Below are positions 17,272 through 26,387 of a stretch of DNA of 64,000 nucleotides, piece by piece. Within the stretch, counting starts at the first letter, position 1; every line of letters begins with the position of its first letter. The DNA lies in the NCBI RefSeq assembly GCF_020166105.1, contig NZ_JAIUJY010000004.1:124001-188000 (forward strand). Reading direction: 5' to 3'. Made by a program: the position numbers and the translations under genes. The stretch comes from Blastococcus sp. LR1. GTDB taxonomy: Bacteria > Actinomycetota > Actinomycetes > Mycobacteriales > Geodermatophilaceae. Below the pieces are notes generated by a model. The model was not told where the DNA came from. It worked only from the letters and a program-made list of their open reading frames with translations, and did not search any database.

Positions 17272-17367
17272 CGCCCGGCCTGCCGTCCGCGCACGGGCGC
17301 AGCCTGCCCGCTGCGAGAGCGGCGCGCCAGGGTGGCGGGGCCGCGGGCAGCGGCGCAGGCTTGCGCC

Positions 17368-17616
17368 GTGGACGTCGACCGGCAGCTGGAGCAGGCCATC
17401 GAGCGGCTGCTCGACACCCGCCGTCCCGACGCGAGCATCTGCCCGTCGGAGGCGGCCCGCGCGGTCGATCCGGAGGCGTGGCGCGACCTCATGCCCGACG
17501 CTCGAGCCGCGGCCGGCCGGCTCGCCGCGGCCGGCGAGGTCGAGGTGACCCAGGGCGGCGCCGTCGTCGACGTCGGCAGCGCACGCGGGCCGGTGCGGGT
17601 GCGCCGCCCCCGCTGA
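17368..17616 (+). CDS. DUF3253 protein
   Basis: 82 residues that match the compact DUF3253 pattern: LLDTRRPDASICPSEAAR, then WRDLMPDARAAAGRLAAAG, a VTQGG beta turn and a final RGPVRVRR. The fold is a winged helix-like unit without a known partner. The GTG at 17368 begins the family's conserved helix; longer in-frame starts would overlap the divergent GyrA-like gene. Confidence 0.8.
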   Translation: MDVDRQLEQAIERLLDTRRPDASICPSEAARAVDPEAWRDLMPDARAAAGRLAAAGEVEVTQGGAVVDVGSARGPVRVRRPR

Positions 17617-17626
17617 CGACGCCCGG

Positions 17627-19555
17627 TCAGTTGATCGGCTTCCCCCGGAAGAGGCCGTCGACCTCGCCGTCCTCGAGTTCGAGCATGGCGAAGGGCAAGT
17701 GCAGCGTCGCGGTGGCGTCGCCGAACCCGCCGTCGGTCACCTCGATCGTCCCGTCGACGGGTACCTCCGGCGTCCACGCGCACCCGTCCAGCTCGACGGC
17801 GACCGTTCCGCTGAAGCCGATCGTGTACTCGACGCTGCCGCCCTCGGGGCAGCCCAGGGTCAGCGGCCGCTGGGCGGACCAGGACTCGAACGTCGGCCCC
17901 AGGACCTCGGTCATGATCAACGACGCCGTCGCGTACGGGTCCTCGTAGCCGTCCGCGGTCTCCGGTGCCAGCGGTTCGTAGGCCGCGCCGGCGGCGCCGG
18001 TGCAGGTGGTGACGGGTCGCGGGGGCAGGCGACCGGAGTCGAGCAGCCGCAGCACGGTCCGGTCGACGCAGGCGTAGCCCCACCCGAGCAGCACGTGCGG
18101 GCCGCCGGGGAGCACGACGAGCGCGGAGTCGGGATCGCGCCCGTGCACCCGCAGGGCGTTGGCGGCCGGGGTGTTCGGATCGGTGTCCGCGGTCAGCAGC
18201 AGCACCGGGTAGGCGGGGTCCACCGGTGCGGGAGGCGCGGGTGCCGGGGCGTCGCCGCGGGGCCAGAACAGGCACGGCAGGTCGCCGTAGTAGACGTCGG
18301 GGAGCCGCAGGTCCTCGACCCCCGCTGCGGCGGCCTCGTCCAGCCAGACAGCGAGCTCGTCGCGGGGCGTGCTGCCCTCGGGGACGAAAGGGAAGTCCTG
18401 GCACTCGACGGCCAGGTACAGCGCGGGGGAGAAGGACGGGTCGGCGACCACCTCGCCGGTGGTGGGGTCGGCGCCCGCGCCGGCAGCGGCGAGGAGGGCC
18501 AGCGGCAGCGGGTCGCCCTCGACGGCGGCGTTGACGGTGCGGGCGAACCGGAGCCGCTGGTGCGGCGCGCTCATCGAGGCGGCCGCGGCGCCCTCGAGCT
18601 CCTCGATCGTCAGCTCGCGCTCCTCCGAGCCGCCGTCGGCGAGGGGGTAGTCGTAGGACCGCGGTTCCTCGGCGAGCTCGTCGGCCAGCTCGTCGTAGGC
18701 CGCCGCCGACGATCCGGGTGCGTCGTCGGCGCACACCGGATCGGCGTCGCACGCGCTCAGGGTGCGTTCGAGCACGTCGCTGTAGGCGCGGGCGCTCTCC
18801 GCGGCGAACGCCCGGATCGGGGTCTGCGGGTCGACGACGCCGTCGAGGATCAGGCTCTGCACCCGGTCGGGGTGGGCCGCTGCGTAGGCCTGCTGGAACT
18901 GTGTGCCGTAGCTCTCGCCGTAGAGGGTGAGGCGGTCGGCGCCGTACCACTCGCGGAAGATCTCGAGGTCCTCCGCAGCCTGCCGGGTGGCGAACAGCGG
19001 CGCCTCGGCCGGTGAGAACCCGGCCTCCTCGAAGCACTCCGCCGCGAACTCCTCCGCGCGGCGGGCGAACCGGTCGCGCTCGTCGTCGTCGGCCGAGGCG
19101 TCGACGACCGCGTCGAAGTTCAAGATCGCGCCGTCGCAGCTGAACGGCTCGGAGCGGCCGATGCCCCGCTGATCGAATAAGACCAGGTCGTAGGCGTCGG
19201 TGATGGCCGGGTCCATCGAGGCGGCGTAGCTCTCCGCCAGCAGAATCCCGCTGGAGCCGGGGCCGCCGGTCGCCGTCACCAGCACGCCGCGGGACTCGCC
19301 GTCGGCCTTCCGCACCGCGAAGGTCGCCTCCCACTCCTGCGACGCGGCGGCGTCGTGGTCGGAGGGGACGGTGAGGGTCACGCACTCGAAGTCGCCCCCG
19401 GCGCAGGGCTCCTGCGAGACCACCTCTCCGCCGGTGCGCGTGAAGGGCTCGATCGTCCCCTCGACCGTCTCCGTCGCGCAGCCGGCGAGCACCAGCGGGC
19501 TCCCCATTAGGGCGACGAGCAGAGCGGCGGCGCGACGCGGCCGGGGACTGGGCAC
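17627..19555 (-). CDS. secreted lipoprotein alpha/beta hydrolase (tripeptidyl aminopeptidase-like)
   Basis: About 642 residues. A signal peptide with lipobox VLAGC puts lipid-modified Cys26 at the start of the mature protein. The hydrolase core has the oxyanion VTATGGPGSSG loop, the nucleophile elbow GESYGTQFQQ and a late Asp-His pair (LLTADTDPNTP; GPHVLLGWGYACVD), which is the layout of the SlpD/SlpE and TAP families that trim tripeptides or prolyl peptides outside the cell. Around residue 510 the peptidase part gives way to a beta-rich C-terminal domain with VELDGCAWTPEVP. GTG at 19555 gives the canonical signal peptide. Confidence 0.85.
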   Translation of the reverse strand: MPSPRPRRAAALLVALMGSPLVLAGCATETVEGTIEPFTRTGGEVVSQEPCAGGDFECVTLTVPSDHDAAASQEWEATFAVRKADGESRGVLVTATGGPGSSGILLAESYAASMDPAITDAYDLVLFDQRGIGRSEPFSCDGAILNFDAVVDASADDDERDRFARRAEEFAAECFEEAGFSPAEAPLFATRQAAEDLEIFREWYGADRLTLYGESYGTQFQQAYAAAHPDRVQSLILDGVVDPQTPIRAFAAESARAYSDVLERTLSACDADPVCADDAPGSSAAAYDELADELAEEPRSYDYPLADGGSEERELTIEELEGAAAASMSAPHQRLRFARTVNAAVEGDPLPLALLAAAGAGADPTTGEVVADPSFSPALYLAVECQDFPFVPEGSTPRDELAVWLDEAAAAGVEDLRLPDVYYGDLPCLFWPRGDAPAPAPPAPVDPAYPVLLLTADTDPNTPAANALRVHGRDPDSALVVLPGGPHVLLGWGYACVDRTVLRLLDSGRLPPRPVTTCTGAAGAAYEPLAPETADGYEDPYATASLIMTEVLGPTFESWSAQRPLTLGCPEGGSVEYTIGFSGTVAVELDGCAWTPEVPVDGTIEVTDGGFGDATATLHLPFAMLELEDGEVDGLFRGKPIN

Positions 19556-19619
19556 GGCGCACCCTAGGACGAGGAGTGTCGCGACCGGTGGTGACCGCAT
19601 GATGACGCGCCGGAACCGG

Positions 19620-20108
19620 TCAGTCCGCGGCCGGTCCGGCGGCGCGCTCCAGCAGTGGCGCCAGTCGTCGGTCCACGAACCGGCGCATGGCCAGGGCGGT
19701 GTCCACCCGCTGCACTCCCGGGATGGCGAGCACGGCCTCGGTGATCCGCCACAGGTGGTCGGCGTCGGTGGCCACCACGTGGACCAGCAGGTCGGTGGCG
19801 CCGGAGAGGCCGGTGACCTCGAGGACCTCCGGCAGCTGGGCGAGGGCGTCGCTCACCTCGGCCAGCCCGCGCTGCGCGACCTGCACCGACATGTAGGCGC
19901 CCAGCCGGTAGCCCAGGGCCTCCGGGCGGACCCGCTGGTCGAGGGGCCCCAGGACACCGTTGCCCTCCAGCCGGGCGAGCCGGCTCTGCACGGTGTTGCG
20001 CGCCAGCCCGAGCCGCTGCGACAGCGCCATCACACTCGCCCGGGGGTCATCGGTCAGGGCGAGCAGCAAACGGGCATCGGTCGCGTCCGCATCCGGCATG
20101 CTGCGCAT
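19620..20108 (-). CDS. Lrp/AsnC-family transcriptional regulator
   Basis: 162 residues: N-terminal helix-turn-helix (DARLLLALTDDPRASVMALSQRLG, recognition helix LARNTVQSRLARLE) and a C-terminal RAM/AsnC ligand domain with the ALGYRLGAYMSVQV strand and VQRVDTALAM (landmarks only). Lrp-like octamers sense amino acids. It is divergent from the 2-oxoacid dehydrogenase operon across a 198-bp gap holding a 16-bp interrupted palindrome, so it most likely controls that operon in response to branched-chain amino or keto acids. Met at 20108 or at 20099 may be the start; an AGGA precedes the latter. Confidence 0.88.
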   Translation of the reverse strand: MRSMPDADATDARLLLALTDDPRASVMALSQRLGLARNTVQSRLARLEGNGVLGPLDQRVRPEALGYRLGAYMSVQVAQRGLAEVSDALAQLPEVLEVTGLSGATDLLVHVVATDADHLWRITEAVLAIPGVQRVDTALAMRRFVDRRLAPLLERAAGPAAD

Positions 20109-20131
20109 CCTGGCACCTGAGGGGTGGTTTC

Positions 20132-20182
20132 GGGTACCGATCTGCGCAATTCCGCCGAGCGGCAGCGCGCAGATCGGTACCC
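20132..20182. promoter_or_regulatory. interrupted palindrome between the Lrp gene and the dehydrogenase operon
   Basis: Arms GGGTACCGATCTGCGC (20132-20147) and its perfect complement (20167-20182) with a 19-base spacer. Arm centres lie 35 bp apart, over three helical turns, as suits the multi-dimer binding of Lrp proteins. Its place between divergent genes makes it the likely operator. Confidence 0.65.
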
Positions 20183-20306
20183 CGAGGGGCTTTCCGAGCG
20201 CCTTGCCTCGTGCCACGATGTGTGAGGACCGCCACACCAGGCGGGATGTCGAGCACCACCGCGCACCGGCGACCCCGGCAGCGGTGGCCGAGGCGAGGAG
20301 CGACCC

Positions 20307-21449
20307 GTGACAGCGCTGCCAGAGACCACCGAGCTGGTCGATCCCGTCCCGGGGGCCGCCGCGCCCCACCTGCCGGACCAGCGCGGCGTCGACACCGTCC
20401 AGCTGCTCACGCCCGAGGGCGACCGCGTCGAGCACCCGGACTACTCCCTCGACATCAGCGACGAGGAGCTGCGCGCGCTCTACCGCGACCTCGTGCTGGT
20501 CCGCCGCTGGGACGCCGAGGCCACCGCGCTCCAGCGCCAGGGCGAGCTCGGCATCTGGGCCTCGCTGCTGGGCCAGGAGGCCGCGCAGGTCGGCGCCGGC
20601 CGTGCGCTGGCCGACACCGACACCGCCTTCCCGACCTACCGCGAGCACGGCGTCGCCTGGACCCGCGGAGTGGATCCGCTGCACGTCATGAGCCTGTTCC
20701 GCGGCGTGGACAACGGCGGCTGGGACCCCGTGGCGACCGGCTTCAACCTGTACACGATCGTCATCGGCTCCCAGTGCCTGCACGCCACCGGTTACGCCAT
20801 GGGCGTGCAGCGCGACGGCGCCGAGCAGGCCGTGCTCGCCTTCCTCGGCGACGGCGCGACCAGTCAGGGCGAGGTCAACGAGGCGATGATCTGGGCGGCC
20901 AGCTTCGCCGCCCCCGTCGTCTTCTTCTGCCAGAACAACCAGTACGCGATCAGCGTGCCGCTGGAGCGCCAGTCGCGAGTGCCGCTCTACCAGCGGGCCG
21001 CCGGCTTCGGCTTTCCCGGCGTGCGGGTCGACGGCAATGACGTCCTCGCCGTCCTCGCGGTGACCCGGGCCGCCCTGCAGGCCGCGCGCGAGGGCCAGGG
21101 GCCGACCTTCATCGAGGCGTTCACCTACCGGATGGGCGCGCACACCACCTCCGACGACCCCACCCGCTACCGGCTGGCGAGCGAGCTGGAGGAGTGGAAG
21201 CTGCGCGACCCGATCGCCCGGGTCAAGGCGTACCTGTCCCGCAGCGGCGCGGCCGAGCCGCAGTTCTTCGACGACGTCGAGGCCGAGGCCGACGAGCTCG
21301 CCGTCCGGATCCGGCGCGGCACCGTGGAGATGCCCGACCCGGCGCCGACGGAGATGTTCGACCACGTCCACGCCGAGCAGACCCCCGAGCTCGCCGCCCA
21401 GCGCGCGGAGTTCGTGGCCTACCGGGCATCGTTCGAGGAGGAGCAGTGA
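20307..21449 (+). CDS. 2-oxoacid dehydrogenase E1 component, alpha subunit
   Basis: 380 residues; with the next gene forms the thiamine-diphosphate E1 that decarboxylates a 2-oxoacid and reductively acylates the lipoyl group of E2. The ThDP motif GDG...NN is complete (FLGDGATSQGEVNEA and FCQNNQYAIS), as is the phosphorylation-loop region YRMGAHTTSDDPTRYR. GTG start with a GAGGAG site at about 20295. The alpha/beta layout fits branched-chain keto acid or pyruvate dehydrogenases; an Lrp regulator alongside favours branched-chain substrates, an inference. The stop overlaps the E1 beta start. Confidence 0.92.
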   Translation: MTALPETTELVDPVPGAAAPHLPDQRGVDTVQLLTPEGDRVEHPDYSLDISDEELRALYRDLVLVRRWDAEATALQRQGELGIWASLLGQEAAQVGAGRALADTDTAFPTYREHGVAWTRGVDPLHVMSLFRGVDNGGWDPVATGFNLYTIVIGSQCLHATGYAMGVQRDGAEQAVLAFLGDGATSQGEVNEAMIWAASFAAPVVFFCQNNQYAISVPLERQSRVPLYQRAAGFGFPGVRVDGNDVLAVLAVTRAALQAAREGQGPTFIEAFTYRMGAHTTSDDPTRYRLASELEEWKLRDPIARVKAYLSRSGAAEPQFFDDVEAEADELAVRIRRGTVEMPDPAPTEMFDHVHAEQTPELAAQRAEFVAYRASFEEEQ

Positions 21450-22423
21450 CCGAGACTCTGACCATCGGCAAGGCGCTCAACCTCGGCCTGCGCAGGGCCA
21501 TGGAGGACGACGCCAAGGTCGTGCTCATGGGCGAGGACATCGGCAAGCTCGGCGGGGTCTTCCGGATCACCGACGGCCTGCAGAAGGACTTCGGCGAGGC
21601 CCGCGTCGTCGACACGCCGCTGGCGGAGGCCGGGATCCTCGGCACCGCCGTCGGGCTGGCGATGCGCGGCTACCGGCCGGTCTGCGAGATCCAGTTCGAC
21701 GGCTTCGTCTTCCCCGCCTACAACCAGATCGTCACCCAGGTGGCCAAGCTCCACGCCCGCAGCAAGGGCCGGCTGCCGATGCCGATCGTCATCCGGATCC
21801 CGATGGGCGGCGGGATCGGCGCCGTCGAGCACCACAGCGAGAGCCCGGAGGCGTACTTCGCGCACACCGCGGGCCTCAAGGTCGTCGCCGTCAGCAACCC
21901 GGTCGACGCCTACTGGGGCATCCAGCAGGCGATCGCCGCCCCCGACCCGATCGTCTTCCTCGAGCCCAAGCGCCGGTACTGGGAGAAGGCCGAGGTCGAC
22001 ACGGACGCGACGCCGGATCCGCTCTTCGCCTCCCGGGTGGTCCGCGGCGGGGACGACGTCACCGTGCTCGCCTACGGGCCGATGGTGAAGACGGCGCTGC
22101 AGGCCGCCGACGCCGCCGCCGAGGAGGGCCGGTCGCTGGAGGTGATCGACCTGCGCACGCTCTCGCCGCTGGACCTCGACCCGGTGATCGCCTCGGTGCG
22201 CCGCACCGGCCGCTGCGTCGTCGTCCACGAGGCGCCGACGAGCCTGGGCCCGGGCGCGGAGATCGCCGCCCGGATCACCGAGAGCTGCTTCCACTCCCTG
22301 GAGGCGCCGGTGCTGCGGGTGGGCGGGTACGACACCCCCTATCCGCCGTCGAAGCTCGAGGAGGAGTACCTCCCCGACCTCGACCGGGTGCTGGACGCCG
22401 TCGACCGATCGATGGAGTTCTGA
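21446..22423 (+). CDS. 2-oxoacid dehydrogenase E1 component, beta subunit
   Basis: 325 residues. Starts at a GTG inside the last codons of E1 alpha (GTGA overlap), so the subunits are made in coupled amounts. Landmarks are MGEDIGKLGGVFRIT, VDTPLAEAGILGTAVG, the VIRIPMGGGIGAVEHHSES loop that shapes the acceptor site, and the C-terminal transketolase-like VVVHEAPTSLGPGAEIA. These all match E1 beta of branched-chain/pyruvate complexes. The E2 gene follows after one base. Confidence 0.93.
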   Translation: MTETLTIGKALNLGLRRAMEDDAKVVLMGEDIGKLGGVFRITDGLQKDFGEARVVDTPLAEAGILGTAVGLAMRGYRPVCEIQFDGFVFPAYNQIVTQVAKLHARSKGRLPMPIVIRIPMGGGIGAVEHHSESPEAYFAHTAGLKVVAVSNPVDAYWGIQQAIAAPDPIVFLEPKRRYWEKAEVDTDATPDPLFASRVVRGGDDVTVLAYGPMVKTALQAADAAAEEGRSLEVIDLRTLSPLDLDPVIASVRRTGRCVVVHEAPTSLGPGAEIAARITESCFHSLEAPVLRVGGYDTPYPPSKLEEEYLPDLDRVLDAVDRSMEF

Positions 22424-22424
22424 G

Positions 22425-23843
22425 ATGGCGACGAAGCAGTTCAAGCTCCCCGACGTCGGCGAAGGTCTCACCGAGGGCGAGATCCTGCAGTGGCTGGTCG
22501 CCGTCGGCGACACGGTCACGGTGAACCAGCCGCTCTGCGAGGTGGAGACGGCGAAGGCCGCCGTCGAGCTGCCCTCGCCGTGGGCCGGCACCGTCACCGA
22601 GCTGCTGTTCGACGCCGGCACGATGGTCGACGTCGGCGCACCGATCATCACCATCGATGTCGGTGGTGACGCACCCGCGGCGACCGGCTCGGGGCTGATC
22701 GGCGAGACCAACGCCAACGGCCGCACCGCGGTGCTCGTCGGCTACGGCCCGCGGACCACCGAGGCCCGCCGCCGCCCCCGTCGCGGAGCCGGGCCCGTGG
22801 GCACGCCCGTGGTCATGCCGGTCCCGGACGACGCCCCGCCGCTGCTGGCCACCGCGCCGGACATGCGCACCAAGCCGGTCCGGCACGGCGGGCTCGAGGT
22901 CGGCCGGCAGGCCGAGGCGGCCGCGCTCAGCGAGGCCGCCGCGCCCGCGCGGGAGGCGGCGCCCGGCCGCCGGGGCCCGCGCCCGCTGGCCAAGCCGCCG
23001 GTGCGCAAGTACGCCAAGGACCTCGGCGTCGACCTCGCGACGATCACCGGCTCCGGCGCGGGCGGCGTCATCACCCGCGCCGACGTCGACGCCGCCCTGT
23101 CCGGTGCTCCCGTAGCGGCCGAGATGGCCACTTCGGCCCCTGTGGACGGCGAGCAGCGGATCCCGATCAAGGGGGTGCGCAAGGCCACCGCCGCCGCGAT
23201 GGTGGCCAGCGCCTTCACCGCGCCGCACGTCACGGAGTTCCTGACCGTCGACGTGACCCGCATGATGAAGCTGCGGGCCCGGCTGGCCGCCCGCCCGGAG
23301 TTCGCCGGGCTCAAGCTCAGCCCGCTGCTGTTCGTCGCGAAGGCCGTGCTGCTCGCGGCGGAGCGGCACCCGATGGTGAACAGCAGCTGGGACGAGGCCG
23401 CCCAGGAGATCGTCGTCCACGGACGGGTGAATCTCGGCATCGCCGCCGCGACCCCGCGCGGCCTGATCGTGCCGAACATCCCGGACGCCGGCCGGCTGTC
23501 GCTGGCCGAGCTCGCCGCCGCACTGGGCGAGCTCACCGAGACCGCCCGGGCCGGGAAGACGGCGCCGGCGGACATGACCGGCGGAACGCTCACGATCACC
23601 AATGTGGGCGTCTTCGGCGTCGACACCGGCACGCCCATCCTGAACCCGGGGGAGGCGGCGATCCTGGCCTTCGGCTCGGTCCGCGAGCTGCCGTGGGTGC
23701 ACAAGGGCAAGGTCAAGCCCCGTCAGGTCACCACCCTCGCGCTCTCCTTCGACCACCGGATCGTCGACGGCGAGCTCGGATCACGGTTCCTTGCGGAAGT
23801 CGGCGCCGTACTGCACGATCCGGCGTCCGCACTGGCGTACTGA
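22425..23843 (+). CDS. dihydrolipoamide acyltransferase (E2)
   Basis: 472 residues in the usual order. One lipoyl domain lies at 1-80 with lipoyl lysine Lys44 in CEVETAKAAVELP. An Arg/Pro-rich linker follows, then the E3-binding peripheral domain near 185-220 (RKYAKDLGVDLATITGSG), and the catalytic domain at 245-472 with the active-site SFDHRIVDGELG (HxxxDG). It transfers the acyl group from E1 to CoA. The E3 lipoamide dehydrogenase gene is not in the window and is presumably shared from elsewhere. Confidence 0.94.
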   Translation: MATKQFKLPDVGEGLTEGEILQWLVAVGDTVTVNQPLCEVETAKAAVELPSPWAGTVTELLFDAGTMVDVGAPIITIDVGGDAPAATGSGLIGETNANGRTAVLVGYGPRTTEARRRPRRGAGPVGTPVVMPVPDDAPPLLATAPDMRTKPVRHGGLEVGRQAEAAALSEAAAPAREAAPGRRGPRPLAKPPVRKYAKDLGVDLATITGSGAGGVITRADVDAALSGAPVAAEMATSAPVDGEQRIPIKGVRKATAAAMVASAFTAPHVTEFLTVDVTRMMKLRARLAARPEFAGLKLSPLLFVAKAVLLAAERHPMVNSSWDEAAQEIVVHGRVNLGIAAATPRGLIVPNIPDAGRLSLAELAAALGELTETARAGKTAPADMTGGTLTITNVGVFGVDTGTPILNPGEAAILAFGSVRELPWVHKGKVKPRQVTTLALSFDHRIVDGELGSRFLAEVGAVLHDPASALAY

Positions 23844-23862
23844 TCAACGAGGGAGATCCACC

Positions 23863-24240
23863 GTGGACCGGAGACCGCAGGCACTGGTCGCTCTGCTGCT
23901 GTTCGTCGTGCTCACCGGTGCGGCGATCGCGGTGAGCGGCTCCCGGCCCGGTGGTGACGCCCAGGGGGACCTGCCGTGGCTGCTCCAGGCGGCCGCCTAC
24001 CTCTGCGCCGCCGTTGGCGGGGCCCTGCTCCTCATGGGGCAGGACCCCGCCGCCAAGCGGAATGGCGGCATCGTGCTCGGCGTGACGGTGGTCCTCGCGC
24101 TGGTCGACGCGCTCACCGCGGGCTCCGACGGCGCGGACATCGGCGCGGGCCTCGCCCGGCTGGTCGGGCTCGTGGTGCTCGCGTACGTCATCACCCGGCT
24201 GTCGCTCGCGGTGTCGGCGTCCCGCCGGTCGGCCTCCTAG
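23863..24240 (+). CDS. small integral membrane protein
   Basis: 125 residues with four predicted membrane helices: ALVALLLFVVLTGAAIAV, WLLQAAAYLCAAVGGALLL, NGGIVLGVTVVLALVDAL and LARLVGLVVLAYVITRL. The GTG at 23863 has a GAGGGAGA site before it. It follows E2 by 19 bases and probably ends that message. No family recognised and no charged residue sits inside the helices to suggest transport. Confidence 0.7.
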   Translation: MDRRPQALVALLLFVVLTGAAIAVSGSRPGGDAQGDLPWLLQAAAYLCAAVGGALLLMGQDPAAKRNGGIVLGVTVVLALVDALTAGSDGADIGAGLARLVGLVVLAYVITRLSLAVSASRRSAS

Positions 24241-24243
24241 CCT
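24238..24243 (+). promoter_or_regulatory. -10 element for a leaderless epimerase gene
   Basis: TAGCCT ends 6 bases before the GTG at 24250 and overlaps the stop of the upstream gene; no ribosome site is present. This fits a leaderless message independent of the dehydrogenase operon. Confidence 0.45.
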
Positions 24244-24249
24244 GGCGGC

Positions 24250-25407
24250 GTGACCGACCTCGACCGGCTGCTCGCGTTCGCCGCCCGTTCGCGGGTCACC
24301 GACGGCTTCGGCTACCTCGGGGCGGACGGATCGGTCCTTCCCGGCCGTCCGCAGGAGACGTGGATCGTCGCCCGCATGACCCACGTCTTCGGGCTGGCGC
24401 ACCTGCTGGGCACGCCGGGCGCCGAGGAGCTGGCGCGGCACGGCGTCGCCGCGCTGACCCGGGGGCCGCTGCACGACGCCGAGCACGGCGGCTGGCGGTC
24501 GAGCACCGAGGACGACGGCAAGGCGGCCTACGTGCACGCCTTCGTCGTGCTCGCCGGATCCACGGCGGCGGCCGCGGGCCTGGGGGAGGAGCTGCTGGCC
24601 GAGGCCCTCGACGTCTGGCAGGACCGCTTCTGGGACGACGACGCCGGGCTCGCCGTCGAGGAGTGGGACGCCGGCTGGACCCGGCTGGACGGCTACCGCG
24701 GCGCCAACGCCAACATGCACGGCGTCGAGGCGACCCTCGCGGCGGCGGATGCGGTGACCGACCCGACGCTCGCCGACCGGCTGAGGGGTCGGGCGCTCCG
24801 CAGCGTCGAGCGGGTCGTGCACGGCTGGACCCGGGAGCGTGACTGGCGGCTGCCCGAGCACTTCGACGCCGCCTGGACGCCGCTGCCCGAGCACAATCGC
24901 GACCGTCCCGCCGACCCGTTCCGGCCCTACGGCGTGACGGTCGGGCACCAGTTCGAGTGGGCCCGCCTCTGCCTCCACCTGCGGACGGCGCTCGACGACC
25001 CGCCGGGGTGGCTGCTGGACGACGCCGTCGCGCTCTTCGACGCCGCGGCCGCGCGGGGCTGGGCCGCGGACGGCGAGGTCGGCTTCCCCTACACGCTGGA
25101 CTGGCAGGACCGGCCGGTCGTCCGGGCGCGGATGCACTGGGTGCTGTGCGAGGCGGTCGCGGCGGCCGAGGTGCTGGCGGCCGTCACCGGCGAGCGCCGG
25201 TTCCGCGAGCTGGCCGATCGGTGGTGGGCGCACGGCGAGGCGCGGTTCGCCGATCCGGCCACCGGCAGCTGGCACCACGAGCTGACGCCGTCCGGCGAGG
25301 TCGCCTCGGACACCTGGACCGGGCAGCCGGACGCCTATCACCTGGCGCAGGCGCTGCTGCTCCGGAACTCCCCGGTCCGGGGAAGTGTCGCCGCCGCGCT
25401 GCGCTGA
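24250..25407 (+). CDS. AGE-family epimerase/isomerase
   Basis: 385 residues of the (alpha/alpha)6-barrel N-acylglucosamine 2-epimerase family. The conserved RMTHVFGLAHLL, GGWRSSTEDDGKAAYVHAF, the YRGANANMHGVEATLAA and the late GSWHHELTP segments (landmarks) place the catalytic histidines at the usual sites. The closest described types are aldose-ketose isomerases such as YihS-like mannose or sulfoquinovose isomerases rather than true N-acyl epimerases. No sulfoquinovose genes lie nearby, so the substrate is open; isomerisation of mannose/fructose or another free sugar is the safest guess. Confidence 0.8.
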   Translation: MTDLDRLLAFAARSRVTDGFGYLGADGSVLPGRPQETWIVARMTHVFGLAHLLGTPGAEELARHGVAALTRGPLHDAEHGGWRSSTEDDGKAAYVHAFVVLAGSTAAAAGLGEELLAEALDVWQDRFWDDDAGLAVEEWDAGWTRLDGYRGANANMHGVEATLAAADAVTDPTLADRLRGRALRSVERVVHGWTRERDWRLPEHFDAAWTPLPEHNRDRPADPFRPYGVTVGHQFEWARLCLHLRTALDDPPGWLLDDAVALFDAAAARGWAADGEVGFPYTLDWQDRPVVRARMHWVLCEAVAAAEVLAAVTGERRFRELADRWWAHGEARFADPATGSWHHELTPSGEVASDTWTGQPDAYHLAQALLLRNSPVRGSVAAALR

Positions 25408-25489
25408 CCTGCGCTTCGACGTGTCGCCGCGCCGTCTCCCGGGTAGGTCGCGCACGACCGAGAACAGCGAGACGAGGAGCTGAGCAGCA

Positions 25490-25957
25490 GTGGCCACCGT
25501 GCAGGAGTCCGTCGACGTCGACGTCCCGATCCGCGCCGTCTACGACCAGTGGACGCAGTTCGAGTCCTTCCCCCAGTTCATGGGCGGGGTCGAGAGCATC
25601 ACGCAGATCGACGAGACCCACACCCACTGGGTGACCAACATCGACGGTGTGAAGCGTGAGTTCGACGCCGAGATCACCGAGCAGCACCCCGAGGAGCGGG
25701 TCGCGTGGACCAGCACCGGCGGTGAGGCCAAGCACGCCGGCGTCGTCACCTTCCACCGGCTCGACGACGCCAAGACCCGGGTGATGATCCAGATCGACTG
25801 GGAGCCCTCGGGTCTGGTCGAGAAGGCCGGGGCCGCACTGGGCTTCGACGACCGCCAGATCAAGGCGGACGCGAAGAAGTTCAAGGAGTTCATCGAGAGC
25901 CGCGGCACCGAGACCGGCGCCTGGCGCGGCGACGTCTCCCGTCCCGACCAGCAGTAG
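25490..25957 (+). CDS. SRPBCC-family protein (polyketide cyclase/dehydrase type)
   Basis: 155 residues beginning VQESVDVDVPIRAVYDQWTQ, the standard opening of cyclase/dehydrase-type SRPBCC proteins, followed by FPQFMGGVESITQ, the GVKREFDAEITEQ strand and a C-terminal helix with KADAKKFKEFIE. It binds a hydrophobic ligand or acts as a lipid-interacting stress protein; many actinobacteria carry it as an isolated gene and it need not relate to polyketides. A GAGGAG ribosome site precedes the GTG. Confidence 0.85.
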   Translation: MATVQESVDVDVPIRAVYDQWTQFESFPQFMGGVESITQIDETHTHWVTNIDGVKREFDAEITEQHPEERVAWTSTGGEAKHAGVVTFHRLDDAKTRVMIQIDWEPSGLVEKAGAALGFDDRQIKADAKKFKEFIESRGTETGAWRGDVSRPDQQ

Positions 25958-26060
25958 CGGAAGGACGCCGCTGCCCCCCTTCCCTCGCACGCTCGGGGAG
26001 GGTCCCTGCAGCGGGACCGTTCCAGGCCCTCACCTCGGGCCGTTCCAGTACGTCACCTCG

Positions 26061-26094
26061 ATGGCGCCCGTCCCCTGTGGGGCGGGCGCCATCG
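26061..26094. terminator. hairpin after the SRPBCC gene
   Basis: GATGGCGCCCG with a perfect complement CGGGCGCCATC, enclosing an inner CCCC-TGT-GGGG stem; 104 bases downstream of the gene. It is one of the strongest hairpins in the window. Confidence 0.8.
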
Positions 26095-26240
26095 TCGTCC
26101 CGGGGTGACGACTCTCACCCGGCGGAGTGAGAAACCTTCGGCCAAGCCTCAACCTCACCTGCGTTTCATCGGATTACAGTGGTGAACACCTGCGTTACTA
26201 CGGCGACAGGGCAACATCTTCGATGAAAGAGGCAGAAGCG

Positions 26241-26387
26241 ATGAGCAGCGTGACGACGATCTGGCGGGAGCGCCGGCAGGTGGCGCGGACCCGGCGGGCC
26301 CTCGACAAGGCGCTCACGCGCACCAGCAGCCCGGCGATGCGCGACGAGCTCCTGACGATGGCGAACAGCGGCTTCCTCGGCCGCTGA
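26241..26387 (+). CDS. 48-residue basic protein, unknown
   Basis: MSSVTTIWRERRQVARTRRA starts a short, Arg-rich, mostly helical protein that ends LTMANSGFLGR. An AAAGAGG ribosome site lies 9 bases before the ATG at 26241; an alternative ATG at 26223 would add six residues. The pattern of a basic helix followed by SSPAMRDEL is protein-like and may be conserved in relatives. Function unknown. Confidence 0.6.
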   Translation: MSSVTTIWRERRQVARTRRALDKALTRTSSPAMRDELLTMANSGFLGR

